DNA of 19,884 bases. It comes from JARROD01 sp037384225. Lineage in GTDB: Bacteria > Pseudomonadota > Gammaproteobacteria > Pseudomonadales > Cellvibrionaceae. The notes beneath the pieces were generated by a model. That model did no database searches. It was given only the letters and a program-made list of their open reading frames with translations, and was not told the origin of the DNA. Numbering within the stretch: position 1 is the first letter of the stretch; the number at the start of each line of letters is the position of its first letter. The stretch lies in contig JARROD010000082.1 in the NCBI GenBank assembly GCA_037384225.1, positions 1 through 19,884 of the forward strand. Direction: 5' to 3'. The translations under genes and the position numbers were made by a program. Of this stretch, positions 8,901 through 14,262 are shown piece by piece.

Positions 8901-10223
8901 GTTCTCCCCCGGGAGACCGATCAGCAGTTCCCTTGTCTGCCTGAAAATTTCCTCACTGTAAGGCAACTGGCGATGGATGGTCAGGTCTTGCAGTTTTCTA
9001 TCGACCTGTATTTTTTGCGACAACAGTGTGTTAAAAAAAGTCTTTAGTGGGTTGGATTTTTTCGACTCGGAAAAGGTTTCTATCAACGCCGCCAGGCTCA
9101 AATGATTTAAATACAGATCACCATTTGCAGGCGGGTATATATGCAGGTAACGGCCAGATTCCTCAATTTTTATATTCATGTAGTAGAGAGGAAATCGAAA
9201 ACTTTTCAATTTGCCGTTTTTCTTATAAATGGCGGTCAATATTTCAAATCCAAGTAGATTTTCAGCATCCCGATCGGCGAGAAAGCCTTCCCGCAGTGCC
9301 GAGGCGTCTTGTTGTGAAAGCTCACACTTGTAGACGGCGGTGGCGTGGGATTTTATATCGCTCGCCAGCAGAGGCACGGGGCAGCTGGTGGCGGTGGACT
9401 TGTTGGCGATGGATTTGTATACCGCCGCTTGCCTGACTTTGTTATTGTGCTGTGAACCTCCAAACAATGTCTCATAATCCACCGTATAGCTGTGATCCGT
9501 GGTTCTCTCACCCAGTTTTCTCTTATACCGGCCTTTAGTTTGCTCCTGTCCGCTTTCCAACGCGAGGTTTTTGAGTCCCTGTTCCAGGCTGGCCAAATCC
9601 GTGGTAATGGAGATGATGTGGCCTCTTCCACTGTTGCTGGCAGTCTCGTCACTGTTGTTATCGCGGGGTGTATAATCGTCGTGGTCGATTAAAATATCGC
9701 GGCGAATTGTCAATCCACTGGTTATGCTTTCGCTACCTTCGTTAAATGTGAATTGAAACAGTTTGTGATAGTCGACGATCAGGTCGAAGGTGCCATTCGG
9801 ATGATCCATTTTAGGCGAATAAAGCAACTTGATTAACGTATCGATGGCCTCGCGCGCAACATGGAAGCGGCGTGAGTTACGCGAATCGGTGATAATTAAA
9901 CTGTTCAGTGTGTTATCGGCATACTGAAAGCGGTAAAACTCGATATCCTTGAAATAGAGTTTTTGTGCGATTGCTTCACTGTTTTCTACGGCGCTTTTGA
10001 TTTTGTCGGACAGCTGCCAAAGAAAAGCTCTAAACCTGTCCAGCAAAAAGTGCGCAATTGTCAACCTGTCATTGTTACTGCTGTTGCTCAGCAGGTAAAT
10101 ATAAAGGCCATTTTTGGCTTTGTATCTTGTTATGACAAACCTGTTTTTTCTGTCGAATTTTGCCGAAATACCCTGGTCGATACTTTCATTGTTTAGTAAC
10201 CGCATAGTTTTTGATACTGACAC
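5907..10223 (-). CDS. Large SF1 helicase with nuclease-like C-terminus (candidate effector of stator-linked system)
   Basis: 1438 residues. The N-terminal 500 residues are unrecognised. A superfamily-1 (Upf1/Dna2-like) motor follows: Walker A GPPGTGKTFT (551-560), Walker B VIVDEAGQC (1011-1019), motif III VVGDDKQT (1036-1043), motif IV-like LDEHYRCPP (1094-1102), motif V-like ALQGKERKYIFYLWD (1224-1238) and motif VI-like LNVLMSRPKVRAY (1260-1272). The arginine-finger region is thus largely kept. About 450 residues, partly coiled-coil (about 865-935), separate Walker A from Walker B, far more than in a minimal helicase. The C-terminal 110 residues contain Glu1340, KIDLML (Asp1366) and IAVVDLG (Asp1382), the spacing of a PD-(D/E)xK nuclease without an obvious lysine. 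The GTG start is 23 bases after the MotB-like stop; ATG at 10205 is an alternative. By context it is the DNA- or RNA-acting partner of the MotAB-like pair. Confidence 0.88.
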   Translation of the reverse strand: MSVSKTMRLLNNESIDQGISAKFDRKNRFVITRYKAKNGLYIYLLSNSSNNDRLTIAHFLLDRFRAFLWQLSDKIKSAVENSEAIAQKLYFKDIEFYRFQYADNTLNSLIITDSRNSRRFHVAREAIDTLIKLLYSPKMDHPNGTFDLIVDYHKLFQFTFNEGSESITSGLTIRRDILIDHDDYTPRDNNSDETASNSGRGHIISITTDLASLEQGLKNLALESGQEQTKGRYKRKLGERTTDHSYTVDYETLFGGSQHNNKVRQAAVYKSIANKSTATSCPVPLLASDIKSHATAVYKCELSQQDASALREGFLADRDAENLLGFEILTAIYKKNGKLKSFRFPLYYMNIKIEESGRYLHIYPPANGDLYLNHLSLAALIETFSESKKSNPLKTFFNTLLSQKIQVDRKLQDLTIHRQLPYSEEIFRQTRELLIGLPGENGKGGIIENLKIVGIECDLESVILYKAARNPSPLARALDNDLKNIQLTAHEYPHRFYTSLLGQFLNPEIRDNPGARTGPFCTTPLQPGTLTRSSKALIDNLNHHNLVLLEGPPGTGKTFTIRNLLLHCLNAEKRLLIVSDQKAAIHALTEKLQEYLLGPDSSPHYANSTMNLWKSAIKVVDEIPQTSDNLGVWVNKLSEMLKMDLSREHDWPQDNPRLMEQVLQLDQISQAINDRIGAIFNYSLSCESDLSKITPKHLHPNSNDEIADLRVFLAFIGAGEHAKIIKTDIYNKRQALVRHFIEDRLRILNGPLAACYPDFHLNNKAPSALNTFVATHTEIVQRLVEKKPRTREALHELFHADLESSTGAFLAQDWERQFDPTAKRSLMEKIKRLVIHPCLEHWSELLTLLKHQQELLELVGNTDNSLAILRQLQQIHRVMDPDLEDVEHCLALEICLALDKDYNRQSIQPLLKELEKIQVERDALIKELNLLKLASISKTLIANRKNGTNRATSIGNLLESLKSCQSLDTGSGVPILKELQELLWESFPIWICRKQAVPFLFPSRENIIDLVIVDEAGQCRVDDALPLLYRAQKLMVVGDDKQTVIDKNSVIDDYLFQEFELEEHLRNIQARGVKGGGSNLFELVKSIKQGGVMLDEHYRCPPPIIAYSNQYVYHSDLKIMQWQLPNSAPSVVVDFSEKFASSNKKASSGKYKGIETEMLDRFFNYIAKTIARIENETQTQVNVETDVAICYFLLKNEPYIKDQKSKFLHKLQRGSDVLDGAGAALQGKERKYIFYLWDINSSNISYFRQGDDPDKRKGELNVLMSRPKVRAYHYLHSRFDSLKHDSATVTDYLWRTYQSQNEKRIKIRPEFENTIFKNNPPDAQRSSGESMYSILSYLWEFREVDIQNRYEPYFNIVIGNPKQKIDLMLVAKNNSQAIAVVDLGSFQTRNNPADDLIDYYFQLQRAIPAIEPVFAFMHELADERSHAYQLIEQIAETR

Positions 10224-10246
10224 TGGACGAAACGATTAACGAGATC

Positions 10247-10906
10247 CTATTTTATAAGCAACGATACCCGACGGTTTTCCGCTCGGGCCAACGCCAGCGC
10301 TTTATCCGTTTTACCCGCAATTGCCGCTATTGGCTTAGTACTCGCATAACCGACCAGACGCAGGCGTTGCTGGTCGAAGCCAAAGTCGATCAGAAAGTGT
10401 ATAACACTACTGGCTCTGCGCCCGCTCAGGGACCAGTTGGTTTCCAGTTGCCGTTCTTTGTTCAATTTAAAGTAGCGATAGAGCGGTACATCATCGGTAT
10501 GTCCTTCCACGTCGATGGTGTATTTTGAGGGCATAATGACTTCCAACAGAGGTTGCAGCGGCGCCAGTGCATCGGGCTTTAATTTCGCGCTGGCGGTGGC
10601 AAATACCGTCGCCGTATCCAGATTGAGCCGCACACCGTCACTGGCCATATCGACGGTCACGCCGGGAACGCCGGGTGAGCCTTCGACAATGCTTTTCAAG
10701 GTCGCGGAAAGCTCCACCAGCGTACCACCGGCATTGCCGCTGAATCCCACCTTTACCTTTTCAAATGACCCCACCTCCACTTCGCTGATGGATATCAGCA
10801 TAACAAAGAATACGCCGAGCATGATCATCAGGTCGCTGAAGCTGATATAAAACGATGTCGAATCATCTATATCGCTTTGCTGAATGTCCAGTTCAGATAT
10901 TTTCAC
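10247..10906 (-). CDS. MotB/OmpA-like stator subunit
   Basis: 219 residues. A short cytoplasmic N-terminus precedes a single membrane helix (about 20-41) containing FSDLM, where Asp25 matches the essential ion-carrying aspartate of MotB/PomB. The OmpA_C-like peptidoglycan-binding domain spans about 92-218, with VEGHTDDVPL (133-142), NWSLSGRRASSV (157-168), LVGYAST (184-190) and RAENRRVSLLI (208-218). It should form an inner-membrane channel with the MotA-like protein and anchor it to peptidoglycan. It is shorter than typical flagellar MotB (around 300 residues). Its GTG start overlaps the MotA-like stop by 4 bases (GTGA), and the helicase follows 23 bases downstream. No flagellar gene is nearby. 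The Zorya subunit ZorB has this same architecture. Confidence 0.92.
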   Translation of the reverse strand: MKISELDIQQSDIDDSTSFYISFSDLMIMLGVFFVMLISISEVEVGSFEKVKVGFSGNAGGTLVELSATLKSIVEGSPGVPGVTVDMASDGVRLNLDTATVFATASAKLKPDALAPLQPLLEVIMPSKYTIDVEGHTDDVPLYRYFKLNKERQLETNWSLSGRRASSVIHFLIDFGFDQQRLRLVGYASTKPIAAIAGKTDKALALARAENRRVSLLIK

Positions 10907-11811
10907 GGCGTTTCCATTCCCAGAGCTTCCCTTGTACCCACTGATTTTTCAGCCGCCTGCGTGTCAGTGTCAGCATTGCCGTTACCGTCAGCGCCGGTAT
11001 TCTCGGGCGTGTCAGCGGAAAGGGGAGAGGCCTTGAATTCGGCTTCGGCGATAAACTGATGGTCGATATTGTGTTCGTCGCGCTTAATCAGAATGCTCAC
11101 CTTGTTCAAAAGCTGTTCGTGAACTTCCAGGTAGATGATGTTATGGTGTTCGAGCCTTCCCGACAGCGGGGTAAAGATAAGTGAACCGAGGCCGGCGCCA
11201 TAGGCTGTCGTCATCAGCGCCAGGGACATGGAGGGACCGATTTTACTGGGGTCGCTGAGCGATTTCAAAACGCCGATCAGGCCGATCACTGTTCCCAGTA
11301 AGCCCAGTGCCGGGGCGGTCAGCGAGGCTTTTCGCAACAAATCCACAGCCACCCGACGGCCCAGGAGCTCATCTTTGACCCTGGCGGTGATAAATTCATC
11401 GATTTCATCGAACAAAAGCCCCTGTCGGTGCATAAAAATCACATCGTTGAGAAGCTCTCCGGTAATGGCTTCCCCTTCGCGCAGTTCTGTTAACTTGCCG
11501 TTGCTGATGATGGTTCTATCGAGTTCGATAAGCGTATTGGCGAGCTTTCTGTCCGGCGTTCCGAGAAAAGATCTGATTGTGTATCCAATACTTTGAAGAA
11601 ATGTTTTGAAATCGAATTGAAATAAAATAATTGCGAAGGTACCACAGACAACTACCAACAGCGAACGGGTATCGAGAAAGTTATCGAACTCACCTTTTTC
11701 GGCCAGGGCGTAGATAACTGTGACCAAACCCGCAAAACTGACGAGCAGGGCCAGGGGATCGAACTTCTTTCTGCGCGTATGCAGGTATTTTTTAAGTTTG
11801 AGGCCATCCAT
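10903..11811 (-). CDS. MotA/PomA-like proton or sodium channel subunit
   Basis: 302 residues with four predicted membrane helices (about 18-36, 49-66, 162-184, 195-216) and the large cytoplasmic loop between helices 2 and 3, as in MotA/PomA. The family core is plain: TAPALGLLGTVIGL (165-178), DPSKIGP (187-193) and ALMTTAYGAGLGSLI (198-212). It should form the pentameric outer ring of an ion-driven stator with the MotB-like protein. After helix 4 comes a cytoplasmic tail of about 85 residues, the last 40 of low complexity (Ala, Asp, Gly, Asn, Thr). This is much shorter than the long helical tail known for ZorA of Zorya systems. The ATG at 11811 abuts the TAA of the upstream gene, so coupling is likely. 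TolQ/ExbB relatives are a less likely alternative because the helix layout and partner are MotAB-type. Confidence 0.92.
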   Translation of the reverse strand: MDGLKLKKYLHTRRKKFDPLALLVSFAGLVTVIYALAEKGEFDNFLDTRSLLVVVCGTFAIILFQFDFKTFLQSIGYTIRSFLGTPDRKLANTLIELDRTIISNGKLTELREGEAITGELLNDVIFMHRQGLLFDEIDEFITARVKDELLGRRVAVDLLRKASLTAPALGLLGTVIGLIGVLKSLSDPSKIGPSMSLALMTTAYGAGLGSLIFTPLSGRLEHHNIIYLEVHEQLLNKVSILIKRDEHNIDHQFIAEAEFKASPLSADTPENTGADGNGNADTDTQAAEKSVGTREALGMETP

Positions 11812-12405
11812 TTATTTACCTTTCTGTAGTATCGACCTTTCTGTAGTATTGACCTGGATTGTAGTATCGACCTGGATTGTAGTATCGATCTGGAACCGCG
11901 CAATAGCCTCTTGAATTGAATCACTGTAGGAGGGAGTATCTGGTTTGATAAGTTCTTCAAATCGTAGTGGTTGGTTATTCAACAGGTAAAGTAACAAATA
12001 ATCATTTTTCCTGAGCCGTTGAAATACATCAAATTCTGCCTGGTTTTTCGCCTCGAGTTTCCAGGTGTTTCTATCTTCCGTGCGTATTTTGCAAAAACTG
12101 TTTTTTACCATCATTACCCGCGCCAGTTGGGGTTTTATTTTAATGCCTTTGGAGTCGAAAAAGAAGCTGCCCAAAGTGTTGTTTTGCTTGATGTAGACTA
12201 AACATTGATCACCTGTATATGGAACAATATCACACATCATTATCGGTAGATAAATTGTCGTTGGCCCTGACTTTAAGATAATCATGCGCTCGTCGATATT
12301 GACTTCCCTGACCATAGCCAGACGGACGCCGGTCTTTTTCCCGGTAGTTCGTTTTTTCCTCGGGGTCGGTCTTAAATTCCGCGATGATCGATTCGTAGGA
12401 CTCAA
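11812..12405 (-). CDS. Unrecognised first gene of the stator-helicase operon, C-terminal part (frameshifted)
   Basis: A 197-residue frame with a TTG at 12405 and no ribosome binding site. Only the part from about residue 26 onward (VRLAMVREVNIDERMIIL...) looks like genuine protein. It has alternating hydrophobic strands suggestive of a small beta domain, then an alpha/beta stretch (LRKNDYLLLYLL, PLRFEELI). Before that the frame is rich in Pro, Arg and Thr, while the overlapping frame (12230-12664) looks coding. The two probably form one gene broken near 12335-12357, where A5 and A6 runs lie on the coding strand: loss of one A would join them. The last 25 residues come from 17/18-base tandem repeats (DTTIQV units). 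Its stop is immediately followed by the MotA-like ATG. I do not recognise the family. Confidence 0.6.
   Translation of the reverse strand: MSPTNRSSRNLRPTPRKKRTTGKKTGVRLAMVREVNIDERMIILKSGPTTIYLPIMMCDIVPYTGDQCLVYIKQNNTLGSFFFDSKGIKIKPQLARVMMVKNSFCKIRTEDRNTWKLEAKNQAEFDVFQRLRKNDYLLLYLLNNQPLRFEELIKPDTPSYSDSIQEAIARFQIDTTIQVDTTIQVNTTERSILQKGK
11818..11887. repeat. 17/18-base tandem repeat at the end of the operon's first gene
   Basis: Four units: two of 17 bases (ACCTTTCTGTAGTATCG and a near-identical copy), then two identical 18-base units (ACCTGGATTGTAGTATCG). The 18-base units encode a repeated hexapeptide (DTTIQV). The 17-base units break the frame, so copy number decides the C-terminus and where the stop falls, just before the MotA-like start. 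Confidence 0.8.
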
Positions 12406-12664
12406 TCTCGGCGTAGAACTTTTTCAGCATCGGCCCTATAGTCACTTTTTGCGGCAGGCGGAATTGCACACTGGGAATAAAACTCTTAGGCGCATGGGTC
12501 CCACCGGGGAAATTATTGCCGAGTTGCACGGTTGCACCGATTTTGAGTTCGTCCAGGCAGGCGAGAATGTTCTCGAGGTTCAGAGAAAAGCCATTGACGC
12601 GTAAAACCGTTTCTATAACCTCCACGGGGTGTTTGTAGAGGATTTTGTCTATAGTGATTTGAAA
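12230..12664 (-). CDS. Unrecognised first gene of the stator-helicase operon, N-terminal part
   Basis: The frame is open from the N run (first full codon at 12664) to a stop at 12230. The credible stretch runs FQITIDKILYKHPVEVIETV at the start to roughly EFKTDPEEKTNYREK, about 110 residues. It contains an alternating beta segment (ATVQLG), a PSVQFRLPQKV strand pair and an amphipathic helix (LKKFYAEIESYESIIAEF). After that the frame becomes low-quality and the other frame takes over, so this is probably the N-terminal part of one gene whose rest is 11812 to about 12345. GTG at 12625 could be read as a start, but coding character extends upstream to the gap. A TTG at 12683 with GGAAG five bases before it is a plausible true start, if the gap plus A-run is one base shorter than assembled. 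No family recognised. Confidence 0.5.
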   Translation of the reverse strand, partial: FQITIDKILYKHPVEVIETVLRVNGFSLNLENILACLDELKIGATVQLGNNFPGGTHAPKSFIPSVQFRLPQKVTIGPMLKKFYAEIESYESIIAEFKTDPEEKTNYREKDRRPSGYGQGSQYRRAHDYLKVRANDNLSTDNDV

Positions 12665-12665
12665 G

Positions 12666-12673
12666 NNNNNNNN
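12666..12673. other. Assembly gap (8 N)
   Basis: Eight undetermined bases flanked by a T7 run on the plus strand. The gap lies at the likely N-terminus of the first gene of the stator-helicase operon, so that gene's start and frame cannot be settled from this assembly. Confidence 0.99.
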
Positions 12674-12746
12674 TTTTTTTCAATGATACTTCCGCTTTGA
12701 ATACAACTAAAAGCGTCCATCCTACTCGGGTACCAGGGTGTATTTC

Positions 12747-12762
12747 TGTGATGAATATCACA
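12747..12762 (-). promoter_or_regulatory. CRP-type operator upstream of the stator-helicase operon
   Basis: TGTGATGAATATCACA is a perfect inverted repeat matching the CRP/Vfr consensus TGTGA-N6-TCACA. On the minus strand a TAGGAT (12724-12719) resembles a -10 box. If it is one, the site centre falls about 41 bases before the start of transcription, the geometry of a class II activated promoter. The possible TTG start of the operon's first gene would be about 30 bases further on. The site itself is seen directly; activation by a CRP homologue is inferred. Confidence 0.6.
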
Positions 12763-12840
12763 TATAAAATGCGAATTAATCACCGCTTTAACTTCATGTG
12801 ACCTCCATTGCTGTATAAATTCTCACCCTGGAATCGCTTT

Positions 12841-12943
12841 GCTGCGTCTAGCTTGCCTCACCCCTGTAGGCTTGGCGTCGGCATCCATGCCTCCGACAGT
12901 CTGGGCCAACGACCGCCGGACGTCCGTCTGACACTGTGCCTGC
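12841..12943 (-). repeat. Palindromic intergenic repeat, copy 2
   Basis: Starting right after the GvpG-like stop and reading on the minus strand, this stretch opens with the 13 bases found at 4938 (GGCACAGTGTCAG at 12940-12928). It continues with the palindrome CGGACGTCCG and a hairpin at 12877-12897 whose GTCGG/CCGAC ends enclose GGCATGGATGCC. As at 4938, it lies downstream of a gene's stop in that gene's orientation. It looks like a REP-type or relic non-autonomous element. No ORF is contained in it. Confidence 0.5.
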
Positions 12944-13195
12944 TTAGTGGTACGGAGACTCAGACATAATCCTCCTGGAACTTATGTCCCCACGTTCGAG
13001 CAGCTGCTGTTCGAGTTGCACAAAGATTTCCCCCGGCAGTACGCCGGCTTCCAGCATCCTGTAGAGGTCCAGCAGCTCCTTATTTATTCTTGTCATTTCG
13101 GCGTCCGCTGCGTCCTTCTCCAACGGGTGCACCCTAGTAAAGATCCACTTCACTCCGCAGTAGGGGGACCGCAGAAAATTGTCGATAATAAACAT
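12944..13195 (-). CDS. GvpG-like gas vesicle protein (orphan)
   Basis: 83 residues from the ATG at 13195, chosen because GGGAGG lies 8 bases upstream; an in-frame GTG at 13204 overlaps that site. The sequence matches the GvpG pattern as I know it. It has an N-terminal (M)FIIDNFLRSPYCGVKWIF segment, like the LLxxP.KG..WI opening of GvpG, and then a charged helical region (INKELLDLYRMLEAGVLPGE) ending in a Gln/Glu/Leu-rich EQQLLERGD. GvpG is a minor accessory protein of gas-vesicle assembly. No gvpA, gvpF/L, gvpN or gvpK is present in the window, so this is either a detached or relic copy or a family member with another role. Its stop is directly followed by the palindromic repeat. Assignment is by pattern only. 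Confidence 0.65.
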   Translation of the reverse strand: MFIIDNFLRSPYCGVKWIFTRVHPLEKDAADAEMTRINKELLDLYRMLEAGVLPGEIFVQLEQQLLERGDISSRRIMSESPYH

Positions 13196-13204
13196 ACAAC
13201 CCAC

Positions 13205-13372
13205 CTCCCACCTGACGATCGTCTCTTTTCTGTATATCCATAACCTTAGAAAAAATTTATCATTTCACCAATAATTAATTGCACTATACAGAAGTGAACA
13301 ATACTCTAATCCCATAAGCGCCTACAGCTGCCCAGGCGCCGCCAATGACGAAATAGAACGGAACCAGAATGG
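13205..13372. other. Divergent promoter region, GvpG-like gene and sigma-factor gene
   Basis: 168 AT-rich bases, in contrast to the flanking genes, that must hold the promoters of both divergent units. I see no gene and no clear ECF-type promoter. The GGA of CGGAACC (13359-13365) lies upstream of the sigma-factor ATG at 13373 but is about 10 bases away. Confidence 0.4.
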
Positions 13373-13996
13373 ATGAAAAATAATACAAGTGCCATGGTTG
13401 AATCCGAGGCACCGGCTGCCGCCCATTTGATCGACCCGGTGTTCCTCAAGGAACTGCGCGGGCAAATGGTTCGATTTGCTATGCTGCAGTTGAAAAATCA
13501 AGAACTTGCGGAAGATTCGGTGCAGGAAGCGTTAATCGGCGCTTTGAACAACGCCGGTTCCTTTGGCCGTCGCGCGGCTTTAAAAACCTGGGTTTTCTCT
13601 ATCCTCAAGCATAAAATCGTCGACACCCTGCGTCAGCGCCGGCGCTGGGTCGAGGCAAGCGATTTATTGCGTGACGATAAGGATGAAGAGGACCTCGATA
13701 CGCTGTTCGATACCAGAGGTTTCTGGCTTCGCGATGAGAAGCCCGCCGGCTGGTCACAGCCGGCAGAGTCGGTAAAGGACGATCATTTCTGGCGCGTCTT
13801 CGAAGCTTGTCTCAGCGGTCTGCCGGAGAACCAGGCGCGCTTGTTCATGATGCGGGAGTTTCTTGAATTCGATTCGAGTGAAATCTGCGAAACCCTGAGT
13901 ATTACCACCAGTAATCTGCACGTTATGCTCTACAGGGCCAGGCTGCGACTACGTGAATGTCTCGAAAACCGCTGGTTTCTTGAAGGTGAAAAATAA
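13373..13996 (+). CDS. ECF-type RNA polymerase sigma-70 factor
   Basis: 207 residues. Sigma region 2 spans about 27-92, with the AEDSVQEAL segment (46-54) and KTWVFSILKHKIVDTLRQRRR (71-91, core binding and -10 recognition). A longer acidic linker (about 100-137) leads to sigma region 4 (about 142-198), whose helix-turn-helix is SSEICETLSITTSNLHVMLYRARLRL. The linker and tail resemble the TIGR02943 sigma group, which usually pairs with a small zinc-finger anti-sigma factor, as here. It would redirect RNA polymerase to a stress or envelope regulon that I cannot identify. The ATG at 13373 is used; ATG at 13394 is an alternative. Its TAA overlaps the next gene's ATG (TAATG). Confidence 0.92.
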   Translation: MKNNTSAMVESEAPAAAHLIDPVFLKELRGQMVRFAMLQLKNQELAEDSVQEALIGALNNAGSFGRRAALKTWVFSILKHKIVDTLRQRRRWVEASDLLRDDKDEEDLDTLFDTRGFWLRDEKPAGWSQPAESVKDDHFWRVFEACLSGLPENQARLFMMREFLEFDSSEICETLSITTSNLHVMLYRARLRLRECLENRWFLEGEK

Positions 13997-14223
13997 TGAT
14001 GAACTGTCGGCAGGCGACCCGGTTATTGTCCGATGCTCAAGAGCACAAGCTGCCCATAATGGATAGGGCAGCGCTTAAAATGCATGTTGTGATGTGTTCG
14101 GGATGTCGTAACTTCGCCAAACAAATGGGGGTACTGAGAGAGATTGCCCACGCTTATGCGAAAGGAACCGAGGCCGAGCCGGGTTCCGATCGGCAATCCG
14201 GTGATGACGAGCGTCCAAATTGA
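13996..14223 (+). CDS. Small zinc-finger anti-sigma factor
   Basis: 75 residues with an N-terminal NCRQATRLLSDAQE helix and the zinc-binding anti-sigma signature His30-x3-Cys34-x2-Cys37, plus Cys4. There is no membrane segment, so it is a soluble anti-sigma factor, expected to bind and silence the sigma factor upstream, possibly in a redox- or metal-dependent way. The start codon overlaps the sigma stop (TAATG), which implies coupled translation in near-fixed ratio. A second ATG follows immediately. The last 20 residues are polar and probably disordered. It converges on pstB with only 39 bases between them. Confidence 0.88.
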   Translation: MMNCRQATRLLSDAQEHKLPIMDRAALKMHVVMCSGCRNFAKQMGVLREIAHAYAKGTEAEPGSDRQSGDDERPN

Positions 14224-14262
14224 GCCCGTCGATACCGCGGTAACATCCGATTGCAGCTTTAG

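Noticed and set aside
10247..11811. Flagellar motor stator MotA/MotB
   Set aside because: No flagellar or chemotaxis gene is in the window, MotB is short, and the pair is embedded in an operon with a helicase. Not fully excluded without phylogeny.
5907..11811. Classical Zorya type I, II or III
   Set aside because: The helicase has SF1 rather than SNF2 motifs, no HNH ZorE or ZorC-like partner is seen, and the MotA-like tail is short. Hence described as Zorya-like only.
11652..11960. 102-residue minus-strand ORF with RSILQ repeats
   Set aside because: It is the tandem repeat read in a third frame and overlaps the well-supported MotA-like start.
12513..12761. 82-residue minus-strand ORF spanning the N run
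   Set aside because: It depends on the arbitrary gap length, and its downstream part is out of frame with the credible coding sequence.
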